DNA from: Parabacteroides sp. | GTDB taxonomy: Bacteria > Bacteroidota > Bacteroidia > Bacteroidales > Tannerellaceae | Assembly (NCBI GenBank): GCA_028689545.1 | Contig: JAQVCX010000003.1 | Coordinates: 1-64,000, forward strand | Length of the DNA: 64,000 nt | Direction: 5' to 3' | Part shown: in pieces, positions 26,701-34,474 of the stretch | Layout: each line of letters starts with the position of its first letter | How positions within the stretch are numbered: position 1 is the first letter of the stretch | Notes under the pieces: model-generated | Told to the model about the DNA's origin: nothing | The model's database searches: none | What the model saw: the letters and a program-made list of their open reading frames with translations, nothing else | Made by a program: the position numbers and the translations under genes

Positions 26701-27129
26701 ACGACCCAAGCTGCCGGATCTACGGTAAATGGCAACTTCGTATATGACAATGGTGTCATCCAATCCGGAGTGAAAGAAGATGGGACAAGCAACGATATTA
26801 TTGCCACCGCGGGAGAAACGTGGTACAATCAATACGGATGGGGCTATTCGGGCAACATCACATACGAGAACGCGGTGCAGAAGAACTCTTATATCAAATT
26901 GCGTGAGCTAAGCCTAGGCTACAACTTGCCTAAAAACCTTGTCTCCAAATTTGGCTGCAAGAACTTGATGGTTTCCGTATACGGACGAAACCTGTTCTAT
27001 ATTTATAAAACATTGAAAGAGTTTGACGCAGAATGCACAGATGGTACAACCTGGATTACCCAAGCACAGATCGGAGGTTCAACCGCTACGACACGTTCTT
27101 TCGGTTTCTCTGTTCGCGCTAGTTTCTAA
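23719..27129 (+). CDS. SusC/RagA-family TonB-linked outer-membrane transporter
   Basis: A 1136-residue outer-membrane nutrient transporter. After a signal peptide, a carboxypeptidase-regulatory-like domain (GKVKGVVEDDFGPVAGASV, then FTLDGIKNGDIIQISFIGY) precedes the TonB-box region LDEVVVTAMGIKKD and the plug (SVRGLSSISGTTQPLIVMDG, GAAASALYGSEAANGVV). The barrel ends in aromatic-rich strands finishing RASF. It pairs with the SusD-like gene 33 bases downstream. No glycosidase, sulfatase or sigma/anti-sigma pair is adjacent, so the substrate (glycan or peptide) is unknown. It sits inside the cobalamin cluster but has no riboswitch. Confidence 0.95.
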   Translation: MLFMLKKINHASLLLLTGTMAFSLNAYADLAPEKPMMTISQQTGKVKGVVEDDFGPVAGASVVVKGTTNGTITDMDGNFTLDGIKNGDIIQISFIGYSTQELKYTGEPSLKIKLVEDSQKLDEVVVTAMGIKKDAKKLGYAVSTIDAGDLVKTGTPDFATSLYGKASGVRIQAAPGGGTSAVSISVRGLSSISGTTQPLIVMDGVPIHNGDANKDDYWTNQRVESNGLVDINPEDIANISILKGAAASALYGSEAANGVVMITTKTGKGTSGLGIDFSANVSFDKVAYMPSIQDQFGPGYDNALRYSYGNEYEQQTGFQNTRTDRNGNSVISPRNTYYSWGMPYDNTTQLYTFNGQTRTYSPVGHNQWNDIFQTGVNQTYNLAVTSGSEKGNMRFSYTYMDNTPTQLNSHNNKHNFSVSGNTNITKTLKLDYSANYMRQQIKNRTYRISRLLTNYSGMFTSFDDVAYLRDHTVTSMGYQNTNYTSDTLTPDEAYDWNPSFNALGSEYFWNLYGKEQRENNNRLIASVTPSWEIIHGLTARGRLSTDLTFDEVENKNSTETPNVFKTPGNYTGSYGTSNSKYEIYYGDIMLMFDRTFAEKYNVTANVGWSGRQERYLKTSVETRGGLSVENWFHLNASALSPGNPSMDKSTLLKTAFFATASVGYDNWAYLEGTVRQEKISTLAPGMNSFFYPSVNGSVIYTSLLKDNNPSWYDYGKVRVSYGIVGNAPMIYKAATGYKQGTADSYIYNQILTSGLGNDNIKPEKKYEFELGWENKFLGNRLGFEMSYYHNRIKDQILNASSSASSGASSIWMNVGELKNVGVEMSMYGTPIQTKDWNWELRANWAWNRNEVVKLADGINSIDHSNVDNGAAILQSYVGESMGDWYVYGTVKDENGNKVVDDKGMYKVDYTKRVKAGNAMPKVVGGFGTSLSYKDFYLDATFDFRFGGDVLNLPYQYMSELGILEASLGGRDAANGGLSWYADGNDLSDPSKRHLTTQAAGSTVNGNFVYDNGVIQSGVKEDGTSNDIIATAGETWYNQYGWGYSGNITYENAVQKNSYIKLRELSLGYNLPKNLVSKFGCKNLMVSVYGRNLFYIYKTLKEFDAECTDGTTWITQAQIGGSTATTRSFGFSVRASF

Positions 27130-27162
27130 ATTGGAAAATAAACAGATAAAAATGGCATATTT

Positions 27163-28767
27163 ATGAAAAGAATATATTCACTCGCACTTGGATGTGCGGC
27201 CTTACTTGCTACATTCTCTTGTAGCGACGATAAATACACGGATCAATATCGAGATCCGTCCAAGACACAGTCCGTTTCATGTCCCGCTTTGATGGTAGGT
27301 ATATGGCAGGCCTGTAATACATGGATGAACCCTGTTTACTACAGATATTATGTGTCTTCCACAACTTCCGGCAGGTTCTCGGGAGTCATCGGTTATACAA
27401 ACGCGAAAGACCGCTTCGCCGGAGCCGGACAAGGGTATTTCAACGAACGTTGGAAAAACTTTTATCAAACGTTGGCCCAGTACAGATTACTGGAGAAGAC
27501 TTACAACGAGGCGGCGGAGAGCGACAAACAAGATCAATATGTGTTTTATCTTTTAGGTCGGTCCGTCATGGAAGAGCAATTGTATGAAGTGCTTTCCTTA
27601 TGGGGAGGTTGTCCTTTCTCTGAGGCAGGTACACTGGGTCTTACTGGCGACATCGCGGCTTCCAAGCCTAAATATGATTCCGCGACAGACCTATACAAGA
27701 TGATCTTGAACGATCTGGATGAGGTGAATACCTATTTGAACAATAATACGTTAACCAGTGCCGCAAATACATATCTCAAGTCAGAGGATTATGTAAACGA
27801 TGGTGATATCACCTTGTGGCAAAAGTACATAAACTCCGTACGTTTGCGTGTAGCGACCCATCTAGCCTCCAACGGCGACTTGGCAAGCGACGCACGAGCA
27901 GTCATCCAGAGTATGCTGAGCAATCCGGGCGCGTATCCATTGGTAGACACGAACAACGAGAATGCCACGGTATCACAAAGCGACGACGCGTTCAACTTCG
28001 ACAAAGATTTGCAAAATGCGATAGAGAACTCCAACTACAATCGTATGTCTGGCTTTATGCAACGTGCCTTGAACGCGAACACATCCAATCCGGACCCTCG
28101 CTTGGAAGCCCTGTATGATCCTAATTGGGATAACGAATACATCGGATTGGATCCAACCGAGAGCGTATCAGATCAAGACGCTAATATGAGTATCTCTACA
28201 CATGGTACGGCTAAGTATTACGCGGCTCTGGATACATCCACCTTCACACGTAACCCCGGTTTCCCCGGTATTTGGATGACAGCCGCCGAGGTCGCGTTCA
28301 TGAAAGCCGAGGCTTACGCCAATAATTGGGCCAGCGGCGACGCTAAAGAGGCTTACATAGATGGCGTGAAACTATCCACGGAATTCTATTTTAACTTAAA
28401 CTCCACCGGAACTTATCGCGATGCCTTAACCCCGCCGACAACGGCCGTGGTTGAAGCTTACGCGGAATCCCAATGGAACGCGAGCAACCCGCTAAAATCG
28501 ATCTTGACACAACGCTGGATCCACCATGGTGCCATACAGGAACTAGAGGCATGGAATGTGGTTCGCCGTACGGGATACCCTGAACTCTATTTCAAGAAGG
28601 ATCCTCAATCAACCGCTACTAAGCTTCCCTTGGAGCGTTTGATGTATCCTTCGGATGAGATAGACTATAATCAAGACAATCTGAATCAATTCTTAAACGG
28701 CACAGAAGATTCTTGGTATATAACGCTACCTTGGATGAAAAGCTCATGGTATTCGGTGATAGATTAA
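27163..28767 (+). CDS. SusD/RagB-family surface lipoprotein
   Basis: 534 residues with lipobox TFSC in the signal (LLATFSCSDDKYTD). Family features include the helical TPR-like middle and the C-terminal ILTQRWIHHGAIQELEAWNVVRRTGYPEL with ERLMYPSDEIDYN. It is the lid that binds substrate over the SusC-like channel encoded just upstream. A terminator follows the gene, so the operon appears to be just susC-susD. Confidence 0.93.
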   Translation: MKRIYSLALGCAALLATFSCSDDKYTDQYRDPSKTQSVSCPALMVGIWQACNTWMNPVYYRYYVSSTTSGRFSGVIGYTNAKDRFAGAGQGYFNERWKNFYQTLAQYRLLEKTYNEAAESDKQDQYVFYLLGRSVMEEQLYEVLSLWGGCPFSEAGTLGLTGDIAASKPKYDSATDLYKMILNDLDEVNTYLNNNTLTSAANTYLKSEDYVNDGDITLWQKYINSVRLRVATHLASNGDLASDARAVIQSMLSNPGAYPLVDTNNENATVSQSDDAFNFDKDLQNAIENSNYNRMSGFMQRALNANTSNPDPRLEALYDPNWDNEYIGLDPTESVSDQDANMSISTHGTAKYYAALDTSTFTRNPGFPGIWMTAAEVAFMKAEAYANNWASGDAKEAYIDGVKLSTEFYFNLNSTGTYRDALTPPTTAVVEAYAESQWNASNPLKSILTQRWIHHGAIQELEAWNVVRRTGYPELYFKKDPQSTATKLPLERLMYPSDEIDYNQDNLNQFLNGTEDSWYITLPWMKSSWYSVID

Positions 28768-28841
28768 GACGAGACACTATATATGAGTAAATTATACCAC
28801 AATAATGTTACAACATAACTGATGGAATATTGTGGATCAGG

Positions 28842-28876
28842 AAACCGCGCCGAAGTGATTCGCCGCGGTTTTATTT
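28842..28876 (+). terminator. Terminator of the susC/susD operon
   Basis: An 8-bp G+C-rich stem (28842-28849 and 28864-28871) is extended by an inner 4-bp stem across a symmetric bulge and followed by ttttatttt. Confidence 0.85.
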
Positions 28877-28919
28877 TGCATATCTCCCGGATTTTCACGA
28901 ATATCGCGTATCGGAAATC

Positions 28920-29486
28920 CTACCGCAACACAGAACAGTCCCTTGCTGATTCCCACTTGAAGCAATGTATATCCGTTAAGTTGATTCTCATGATATACTC
29001 ATCCTCGCCAATATACTCATCCAGCAATCTTTGCGAGAAGCCGCATCCACCGCAAGACTCCGCTTTCTTCAAGACTTCTACAAGCGGATAGAACGTATGC
29101 GCGTACTCCCCCGGCCGATAAACCTCCTCCTCGCACATAAGCGTTTCTTTTGTATCACATATGATTAGGAATTCACTATTATCTCTGGTGAATCTTCTCG
29201 CGCATTCCAATCGCGCGGTAAAACTTGCTATTTTGCCCTCCTTACCGATTTCTGCGCACGTGCGGAATAGAACAGGTCTGGTTTTCGGCAGATAGTTTCT
29301 CAAGACGATGTCCCACACATCGAAAAAGGCTTTTCCCTTTTCGGCGGGACCTGTACGAATCCAGTTATCAATAAACGTAATGGTCCGCTCGGTTATCCCC
29401 GAGTCTTTTTCCAGGATATCAATCAAGTTTTGAGCTATCTCAATCTTCTGATTCCCGGATAGCCTGTATCGGAACTTATCATCCAT
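28920..29486 (-). CDS. Unknown protein, 188 aa, coupled to an upstream small gene
   Basis: I place the start at ATG 29486 (MDDKFRYRLSG), which overlaps the stop of the small upstream gene by 8 bases (atggataa); the frame itself is open to 29510. No signal peptide or TM segment is present, and I recognise no family. It holds six cysteines, including SCGGCGF near residue 150. The helical N-terminal half reads GNQKIEIAQNLIDILEKDSG. Translational coupling suggests that the two proteins act together. Confidence 0.6.
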   Translation of the reverse strand: MDDKFRYRLSGNQKIEIAQNLIDILEKDSGITERTITFIDNWIRTGPAEKGKAFFDVWDIVLRNYLPKTRPVLFRTCAEIGKEGKIASFTARLECARRFTRDNSEFLIICDTKETLMCEEEVYRPGEYAHTFYPLVEVLKKAESCGGCGFSQRLLDEYIGEDEYIMRINLTDIHCFKWESARDCSVLR

Positions 29487-29676
29487 CAACTCCAAGGAAT
29501 AACCGTACAAGGCTTACCTGTCGAAGGGCAGGCCTTGTCGAAATTAACACATATCGTTTGGATGTATAGCAATCAATGTGAGTGCCGAAATGTCCTTTCG
29601 CACGGATCTTGTCGGCCTGCCTTTCTAGCCATTCGTATGCCGGATGGCTCGTATCTAATTCAATATGTAGATTCAT
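29479..29676 (-). CDS. Small unknown protein, 65 aa, first gene of the coupled pair
   Basis: ATG 29676 lies 31 bases after a consensus -7 element on the minus strand. The protein (MNLHIELDTSHPAYEWLERQ, then KGHFGTHIDCYTSKRY) is soluble and does not resemble a family I know. Its stop overlaps the ATG of the 188-residue gene. A small first gene in an overlapping pair could be a regulator or immunity-type partner; nothing in the sequence proves this. Confidence 0.5.
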   Translation of the reverse strand: MNLHIELDTSHPAYEWLERQADKIRAKGHFGTHIDCYTSKRYVLISTRPALRQVSLVRLFLGVDG

Positions 29677-29706
29677 CTTTTTCCGTATTCAGAAGTTTAT
29701 CTGGAA

Positions 29707-29714
29707 CAAAGTTA
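29707..29714 (-). promoter_or_regulatory. -7 element for the coupled small-gene pair
   Basis: TAACTTTG on the minus strand fits TAnnTTTG, with a predicted start near 29700 and a leader of about 24 bases to ATG 29676. Confidence 0.5.
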
Positions 29715-29776
29715 ATATAAAAAGCGAGATTGAGAAAAAACGGATCTCATCCGTTCGTCTTCTTCTCGATTTTTAA

Positions 29777-29784
29777 TAACTTCG
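29777..29784 (+). promoter_or_regulatory. -7 element for the DjlA-like gene
   Basis: TAACTTCG is one change from TAnnTTTG, 37 bases before ATG 29822 and divergent from the minus-strand promoter at 29707-29714. Confidence 0.4.
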
Positions 29785-29821
29785 CGTCTTTAGGCTGTAA
29801 CAATTTGGTTTAAACAAGAAT

Positions 29822-30619
29822 ATGGGAATCGGGAAATGGATAGGCGGTGTCTTGGGCTTTATGGCTTTCGGGCCGCTAGGTGCCTTGGGCGGTATTATAT
29901 TGGGCTCTTTCTTTGAGGGAGGGGCGAACATGACGGGACAATCGTTCGGTGGTGGAAGTAGTTATAGTGATGAATATACGCAAAGGGATGCGGATGCCGG
30001 TCAGCGGAACAGTTTCCTTTTCTCCATGCTGGTAATGGCATCCTATATCATCCGCGCCGACGGGAAGATCATGCATAGCGAGATGGAATACGTCCGTCAA
30101 TTCCTACGGAGGAACTTCGGCGAGATCGCCGTAGGCCAAGGCGAGGAGATCTTGCTGAAGCTTTTCGACCAGGCCAAGCGCATGGATCAAGAGAGCGGCA
30201 TGGGATTCAAGAACACCATCCGGGAATGCGGGACCCAGATCGCGTACAGCCTAAGTTATGAGGAGCGGCTGCAACTGCTGGCCTTCCTCGCCGAGATCGC
30301 CAAGAGCGACGGGAATGTGTGCGCGGCCGAGATCGAGGCCTTGAAAGAGATAGCGATGGCGATGGGAATGTCGGATAGAGAGGTGGAGTCTATGTTGAAT
30401 CTTCAAGGAAACTCCCTAGATGATGCCTATAAGGTATTGGAGATAGAATCCACGGCTACGGACGAGGAGGTGCGGACCGCTTACCGCCGCATGGCCGTCA
30501 AGCATCATCCGGACAAAGTGGCCAACCTAGGAGAGGATATCCGCAAGGCGGCTAACGAGAAACTCCAAAAGATCAATGAGGCAAAGGAACGTATCTATAA
30601 AGCGAGAGGCTTAAAGTAA
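29822..30619 (+). CDS. DjlA-like co-chaperone: TerB domain plus J domain
   Basis: A 265-residue protein with a glycine-rich hydrophobic N terminus (GVLGFMAFGPLGALGGIILG) that may associate with the membrane. A TerB-like helical domain follows (about 45-185; IIRADGKIMHSEMEYVRQF, then EIAKSDGNVCAAEIEALKEI). The C-terminal J domain (about 200-265) holds the HPD tripeptide at 229-231. The J domain stimulates DnaK ATPase activity; TerB-J proteins such as DjlA link chaperones to envelope stress. It appears monocistronic. Confidence 0.88.
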   Translation: MGIGKWIGGVLGFMAFGPLGALGGIILGSFFEGGANMTGQSFGGGSSYSDEYTQRDADAGQRNSFLFSMLVMASYIIRADGKIMHSEMEYVRQFLRRNFGEIAVGQGEEILLKLFDQAKRMDQESGMGFKNTIRECGTQIAYSLSYEERLQLLAFLAEIAKSDGNVCAAEIEALKEIAMAMGMSDREVESMLNLQGNSLDDAYKVLEIESTATDEEVRTAYRRMAVKHHPDKVANLGEDIRKAANEKLQKINEAKERIYKARGLK

Positions 30620-30685
30620 GACTCGGCGAATGGTATTACTATCGGATTATCAAGAGATTATATTTACCGGAATTTCCTTTATAAT

Positions 30686-30778
30686 GTAAAAGCTTTTACC
30701 GTTATATGTAAAGGCTTTTACCTCTATATGTAACGGCCTTTACATATAGAGGTAAATGGCGTTACATATAGAGGTAAA
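30686..30778. repeat. Intergenic nested inverted-repeat cluster B
   Basis: Contains a 14-bp perfect palindrome gtaaaagcttttac (30686-30699), a one-base variant (30708-30721), and a perfect 17-bp inverted repeat (30717-30733 and 30740-30756) with a 6-nt loop. An exact second copy of the right arm lies at 30762-30778, so that arm repeats with a 22-base period. The cluster follows the DjlA-like gene. Its sequence is unrelated to clusters A, C and D, but the architecture is the same. Confidence 0.85.
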
Positions 30779-30913
30779 CGATCACACGTCCATATGTATC
30801 TATTCATTCTTATAAATAGAGGCGGAAAGACATACCATACCTTATGAGAACGCGACCGGATGCTTAGAGAAAAACTTTTCCATATATATTTTCTTAATAT
30901 TAGAAAACATTCA

Positions 30914-30921
30914 TATCTTTG
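30914..30921 (+). promoter_or_regulatory. -7 element of cobalamin riboswitch 2
   Basis: TATCTTTG matches TAnnTTTG; the predicted transcript start is near 30928, just before the aptamer. Confidence 0.65.
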
Positions 30922-30927
30922 CCTCGA

Positions 30928-31105
30928 TTTTAGTAACCAAGCTACCACGTAGCTTGGCGTAAGGGAATCCGGTGTAAATCCGGAGCTGTTCCTGCAGCTG
31001 TAAATCCTCTTTATGTTGGTTGGAAGTTCGATAGCCACTGTTCCTTTCGGGGAATGGGAAGGTTTCTAACCAGAGGAAAGCCAGAATACCTGCTAAGGTC
31101 TTACA
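30928..31105 (+). promoter_or_regulatory. Cobalamin riboswitch 2 (TonB receptor / CbiK-like lipoprotein operon)
   Basis: The AdoCbl aptamer core is visible: taagggaatccggtgtaaat, then gagctgttcctgcagctgtaa, gccactg, gggaaggt, and the B12 box agccagaatacctgct (31079-31094). About 120 bases separate its end from the receptor ATG. Confidence 0.93.
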
Positions 31106-31222
31106 AGAGCATCAAGCTTCCAGGATAGAAGTACGTGTCATACAAAAAACAATTCAGTTTATTTTTTGAGACATTATCGATAGAGGCTTGCTGTTTTATT
31201 TCGTGTATAAATAAAACACTAT

Positions 31223-33286
31223 ATGAGGCTTTTAGCATTCGCTATTCTGGCGGCATGCGTACAATCCGTATGCGCCCAAAGCATATTGAAAGATCCAAAG
31301 GAACTTTCCGTGCTATTGAACGAGGTCGTGGTTACCGGTACAGGTACCGAACACTACCTGAAAGACGCTCCTGTGCAGACAGAGGTAATCACCGGTAAGG
31401 CCCTCGACAGTTACCAAGGACGTAGTATGCAAGATATATTGGAAGGGCTGAACGCTTCCATCACCTTCAATCCGAGTGACATGGGCAGTGGCATCCAGAT
31501 GAACGGATTGGGCAACGATTATATCTTGATCCTTATCAATGGCAAACGGATCAACGGAGATACCGGCGGGCAAAACGACTTAAGCATTATCAACCCCGCA
31601 AATATAGAACGTATCGAGATCGTAAAAGGCGCCGCCTCGTCCCTTTATGGCTCGGACGCTATCGCCGGAGTGATCAATATCATCACGAAAAAGAACCGGG
31701 ATAAAGTGAGCGTATCGAATACGACTCGTGCCGGATCGTATGGAGATCTATTGGAAAGCGTACAAATAGGCTTCGGGCATAAGAGGCTCAACTCCACGAC
31801 CTCCCTCAGCACGACCCATACGGATGGCTGGCGCAACACGACCCAGGAATGGGACCATCACGAGATAGTGGATGGAACCGTGACACGGACCGTGAACCGA
31901 TCCACGAACTTTACGTTGAGGGAGAACTTAACCTATAAAGTGAACGATCGGCTGAGCCTCTCGGCCGATGGCTCTTTTTACCAGAAGTGGAATTATCGGC
32001 CGCACGGCGCGTTCAAGTATTATACCTACGACCAATTCTACCGGAACCTAGATGTGGCCGGAGGAGCTAACTACGCGTTGGGCGGATCGAATTTCCTTTC
32101 GGTAGATCTAACGTATGGCAACTACAGCTACTTCTATAATTACCATCATAAAGATGTCACGAACTTCTTCGATCCGGAGACGGATTTACGTATTACCCGT
32201 TATCCGGGGGAACATATCCTGGAAAGCTCTCAACAACGTTTCCTAGGACAGGCCAAAAGCGTATTCCACCTCGGTGAGAACAATATACTGAGCGCCGGAC
32301 TCGAATATCAATACGATCATTTGAAATCTCCCCGCCGTATCGAGAACGGGAAAGCCTCCGTATTCACGGCTTCCGCTTACGTACAAGACGAATGGAACCC
32401 GACGGATCGGTTGAACATGACGGTAGGCGGACGCTTTGTCGTGCACCAAGAGTTCGGGGCTACGTTTACCCCCAAAGTCTCCGTCCTCTATAAGTTAGGA
32501 GACTTCAATATCCGGGCCACGTACTCTAATGGATTTAAGGCCCCAACCTTAAAGGAGTTGAACGATGATTATATCACGCAGATCGGCGGCGGCCCCTGGA
32601 AGCATTATTATGGCAATAAGGACTTGAAACCGCAAAAGTCCAATTACTACTCGGCGAGCGTGGAATATCACGCGTCGAACCTGCAGATCACGGTAACAGG
32701 GTTCTACAACCGCATCAAGAACATGATCGCCTTGAGCGAGGTCCCGACAAGCGCCGAAGACCGATTGGATGAGATAGAAGCCAGCATGCAACACAAGAAC
32801 TTATCCAAAGCCCGCTCGTTCGGAGGAGATCTATCGCTCACCTATCAAATCCTACCTTCCTTGGCTGTCGGCGGAGGCTATAGCTATACGGATGCCAAGG
32901 CGCAATACACGGATGATCCGACCGACCCGAATTATATGCTCTATACCCCGATCAACGGTACCTCACTCCATAATGCCAATTGGAAACTGGCCTGGAACCA
33001 TGCGTGGAAAAAGTATAAACTAGATGTCACCTTGTTCGGCCGCTACCAATCCACCCGCTTTTATATCACGGACGGCGATGGGAAAAGTTATCAGCTATGG
33101 CGATTGAATACCCGCCATAACGTATTGAAAAAGAAGAAATGGAACCTCGATATCAATATCGGCATCGATAATATCTTCGATTATGTGGATCGCACCCCAT
33201 TCGGCCGCCATCGAGGGACCACCTCTCCCGGACGTACTTGGTACGCCTCCGTTATCGTGAAATTTCAGAATAAACACAAACTATAA
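31223..33286 (+). CDS. TonB-dependent receptor paired with a CbiK-like lipoprotein (tetrapyrrole/corrinoid type)
   Basis: 687 residues with a short signal peptide (ending near CVQSVCAQ). The TonB-box/plug reads LNEVVVTGTGTEHYL, ILILINGKRINGD, ERIEIVKGAASSLYGSDAIAGVINI, resembling HmuR/IhtA-type haem receptors more than BtuB. Control by a cobalamin riboswitch and linkage 22 bases upstream of a CbiK-like gene point to a cobalt-tetrapyrrole, corrinoid or precursor substrate. A paralogous receptor in mirror orientation is at 35421-37604. Confidence 0.88.
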   Translation: MRLLAFAILAACVQSVCAQSILKDPKELSVLLNEVVVTGTGTEHYLKDAPVQTEVITGKALDSYQGRSMQDILEGLNASITFNPSDMGSGIQMNGLGNDYILILINGKRINGDTGGQNDLSIINPANIERIEIVKGAASSLYGSDAIAGVINIITKKNRDKVSVSNTTRAGSYGDLLESVQIGFGHKRLNSTTSLSTTHTDGWRNTTQEWDHHEIVDGTVTRTVNRSTNFTLRENLTYKVNDRLSLSADGSFYQKWNYRPHGAFKYYTYDQFYRNLDVAGGANYALGGSNFLSVDLTYGNYSYFYNYHHKDVTNFFDPETDLRITRYPGEHILESSQQRFLGQAKSVFHLGENNILSAGLEYQYDHLKSPRRIENGKASVFTASAYVQDEWNPTDRLNMTVGGRFVVHQEFGATFTPKVSVLYKLGDFNIRATYSNGFKAPTLKELNDDYITQIGGGPWKHYYGNKDLKPQKSNYYSASVEYHASNLQITVTGFYNRIKNMIALSEVPTSAEDRLDEIEASMQHKNLSKARSFGGDLSLTYQILPSLAVGGGYSYTDAKAQYTDDPTDPNYMLYTPINGTSLHNANWKLAWNHAWKKYKLDVTLFGRYQSTRFYITDGDGKSYQLWRLNTRHNVLKKKKWNLDINIGIDNIFDYVDRTPFGRHRGTTSPGRTWYASVIVKFQNKHKL

Positions 33287-33308
33287 ACGATCTTAAAAGT
33301 CAAAAGCA

Positions 33309-34406
33309 ATGAACAGATTTAAGTCCCTTTTGCTCGTGGCAAGTCTATTTGCCTCAAGCGCGGTTTTCACCTCCTGTGATAATGGAGACGACGACAACAC
33401 CACAAACCCGGCGGAAGAAGTCGTGAAGACAAGTAAGAAACATGACACGGCGATCTTGTTGTGTACGTTCGGTAGCACATTCAAGGAGTCTATCAAGACC
33501 TACGACGCGGCATTGGCCGATTTCCAGAACGCGTTTCCCGACGCGGACATCTATCTATCGTTCACCTCCCGTACTTGCGTGAATCGTGTAGAGGCAGAGA
33601 CCGGTATCGCACGTTATCAACCCGACCTTTGGCTGCAAGCCCTGGGAAATGCCGGTTACAAGAAGGTGGCGGTACAGTCCTTACACATCATCCCGGGTGA
33701 GGAATATCTAAGCTTGATGAATACGGACGTGAAGAAGAAATTCATGATCGAGTCTTTCCCGAGTGTTCAAGTCGTGAAAAGCCCTTGCCTGGTATACGAC
33801 GAGGAGGATGTGGAGGCCGTAGCGAAAGTTCTATACGGTCATTACAGCGATAAATTGGCGAATAACAAAAACATCCTTTTATTAATGGGACATGGTAACC
33901 CGGATAAGAACTATAACGCGAACACGAAGTACACGGAAACGGAAGAGGCCCTGCAAGCCTTGGCCGCCAACAAGAATGTATTCGTAGGTACCGTTGATTA
34001 CGGAGATATGTTGTTCTGGCCGGAAGCAGGCGAGCCAAATCCGGAATGCGTATATTCCAAGCTAACCAAATACTGCGAGGATCATAACTTGAAACCGGAA
34101 GAGATCACGATCACCCTGGCTCCGTTCATGTCTATCGCCGGAGACCATGCGCATAATGACCTTTGGGGCATCGAGGAAGGTGACAACTTCAGCGCCGCCG
34201 CTCCTAACGCTGACGCTTGCTGGAGACTGAAACTATTGAAGATGGGCTTCAAGATCGACACGAAAGAAAGCCATAACGGAAGCTTAGAGAATTGCAAGAT
34301 CATAGGCTTAGGCGATTACGAGGCTGTCCGTCAGATCTGGGTGAACCACCTAAAAGCATTATATAATGACGCGAAGGCTTGGGAAACCGGAGAAGACTAT
34401 CAATAA
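33309..34406 (+). CDS. CbiK-family cobaltochelatase-like lipoprotein (histidines intact)
   Basis: A 365-residue lipoprotein (Cys23) with an acidic stretch right after the cysteine (CDNGDDDN), a feature associated with surface export in Bacteroidetes. The domain is CbiK-like: LLCTFGSTFKESI, QSLHIIPGEEYLSL (His126, Glu131/132), LLLMGHGNPD (His195) and PFMSIAGDHAHND (His280). In CbiK the chelatase site uses a glutamate and two histidines inserting cobalt into sirohydrochlorin; these motifs are all kept. P. gingivalis IhtB shows that CbiK-like lipoproteins can act in tetrapyrrole binding at the surface. Enzyme or binding role is undecided. Confidence 0.85.
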   Translation: MNRFKSLLLVASLFASSAVFTSCDNGDDDNTTNPAEEVVKTSKKHDTAILLCTFGSTFKESIKTYDAALADFQNAFPDADIYLSFTSRTCVNRVEAETGIARYQPDLWLQALGNAGYKKVAVQSLHIIPGEEYLSLMNTDVKKKFMIESFPSVQVVKSPCLVYDEEDVEAVAKVLYGHYSDKLANNKNILLLMGHGNPDKNYNANTKYTETEEALQALAANKNVFVGTVDYGDMLFWPEAGEPNPECVYSKLTKYCEDHNLKPEEITITLAPFMSIAGDHAHNDLWGIEEGDNFSAAAPNADACWRLKLLKMGFKIDTKESHNGSLENCKIIGLGDYEAVRQIWVNHLKALYNDAKAWETGEDYQ

Positions 34407-34410
34407 TAAT

Positions 34411-34474
34411 TGAGAATGGAGCATTGAGAATTAGCTCAGTAAGTACACCCTAACGCTCAATGCTCCATCCCTCA
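34411..34474. terminator. Bidirectional hairpin between the convergent CbiK-like genes
   Basis: A perfect 12-bp inverted repeat (34417-34428 and 34456-34467) is extended by tgag/ctca outside. It sits exactly between the two convergent operons; no long T-tract is present. Confidence 0.6.

Noticed and set aside
23719-28767. SusC/SusD pair as part of the cobalamin system
   Set aside because: It lacks a riboswitch, and both proteins are standard SusCD types with no B12-associated neighbours in the same operon. It is only physically inside the cluster.
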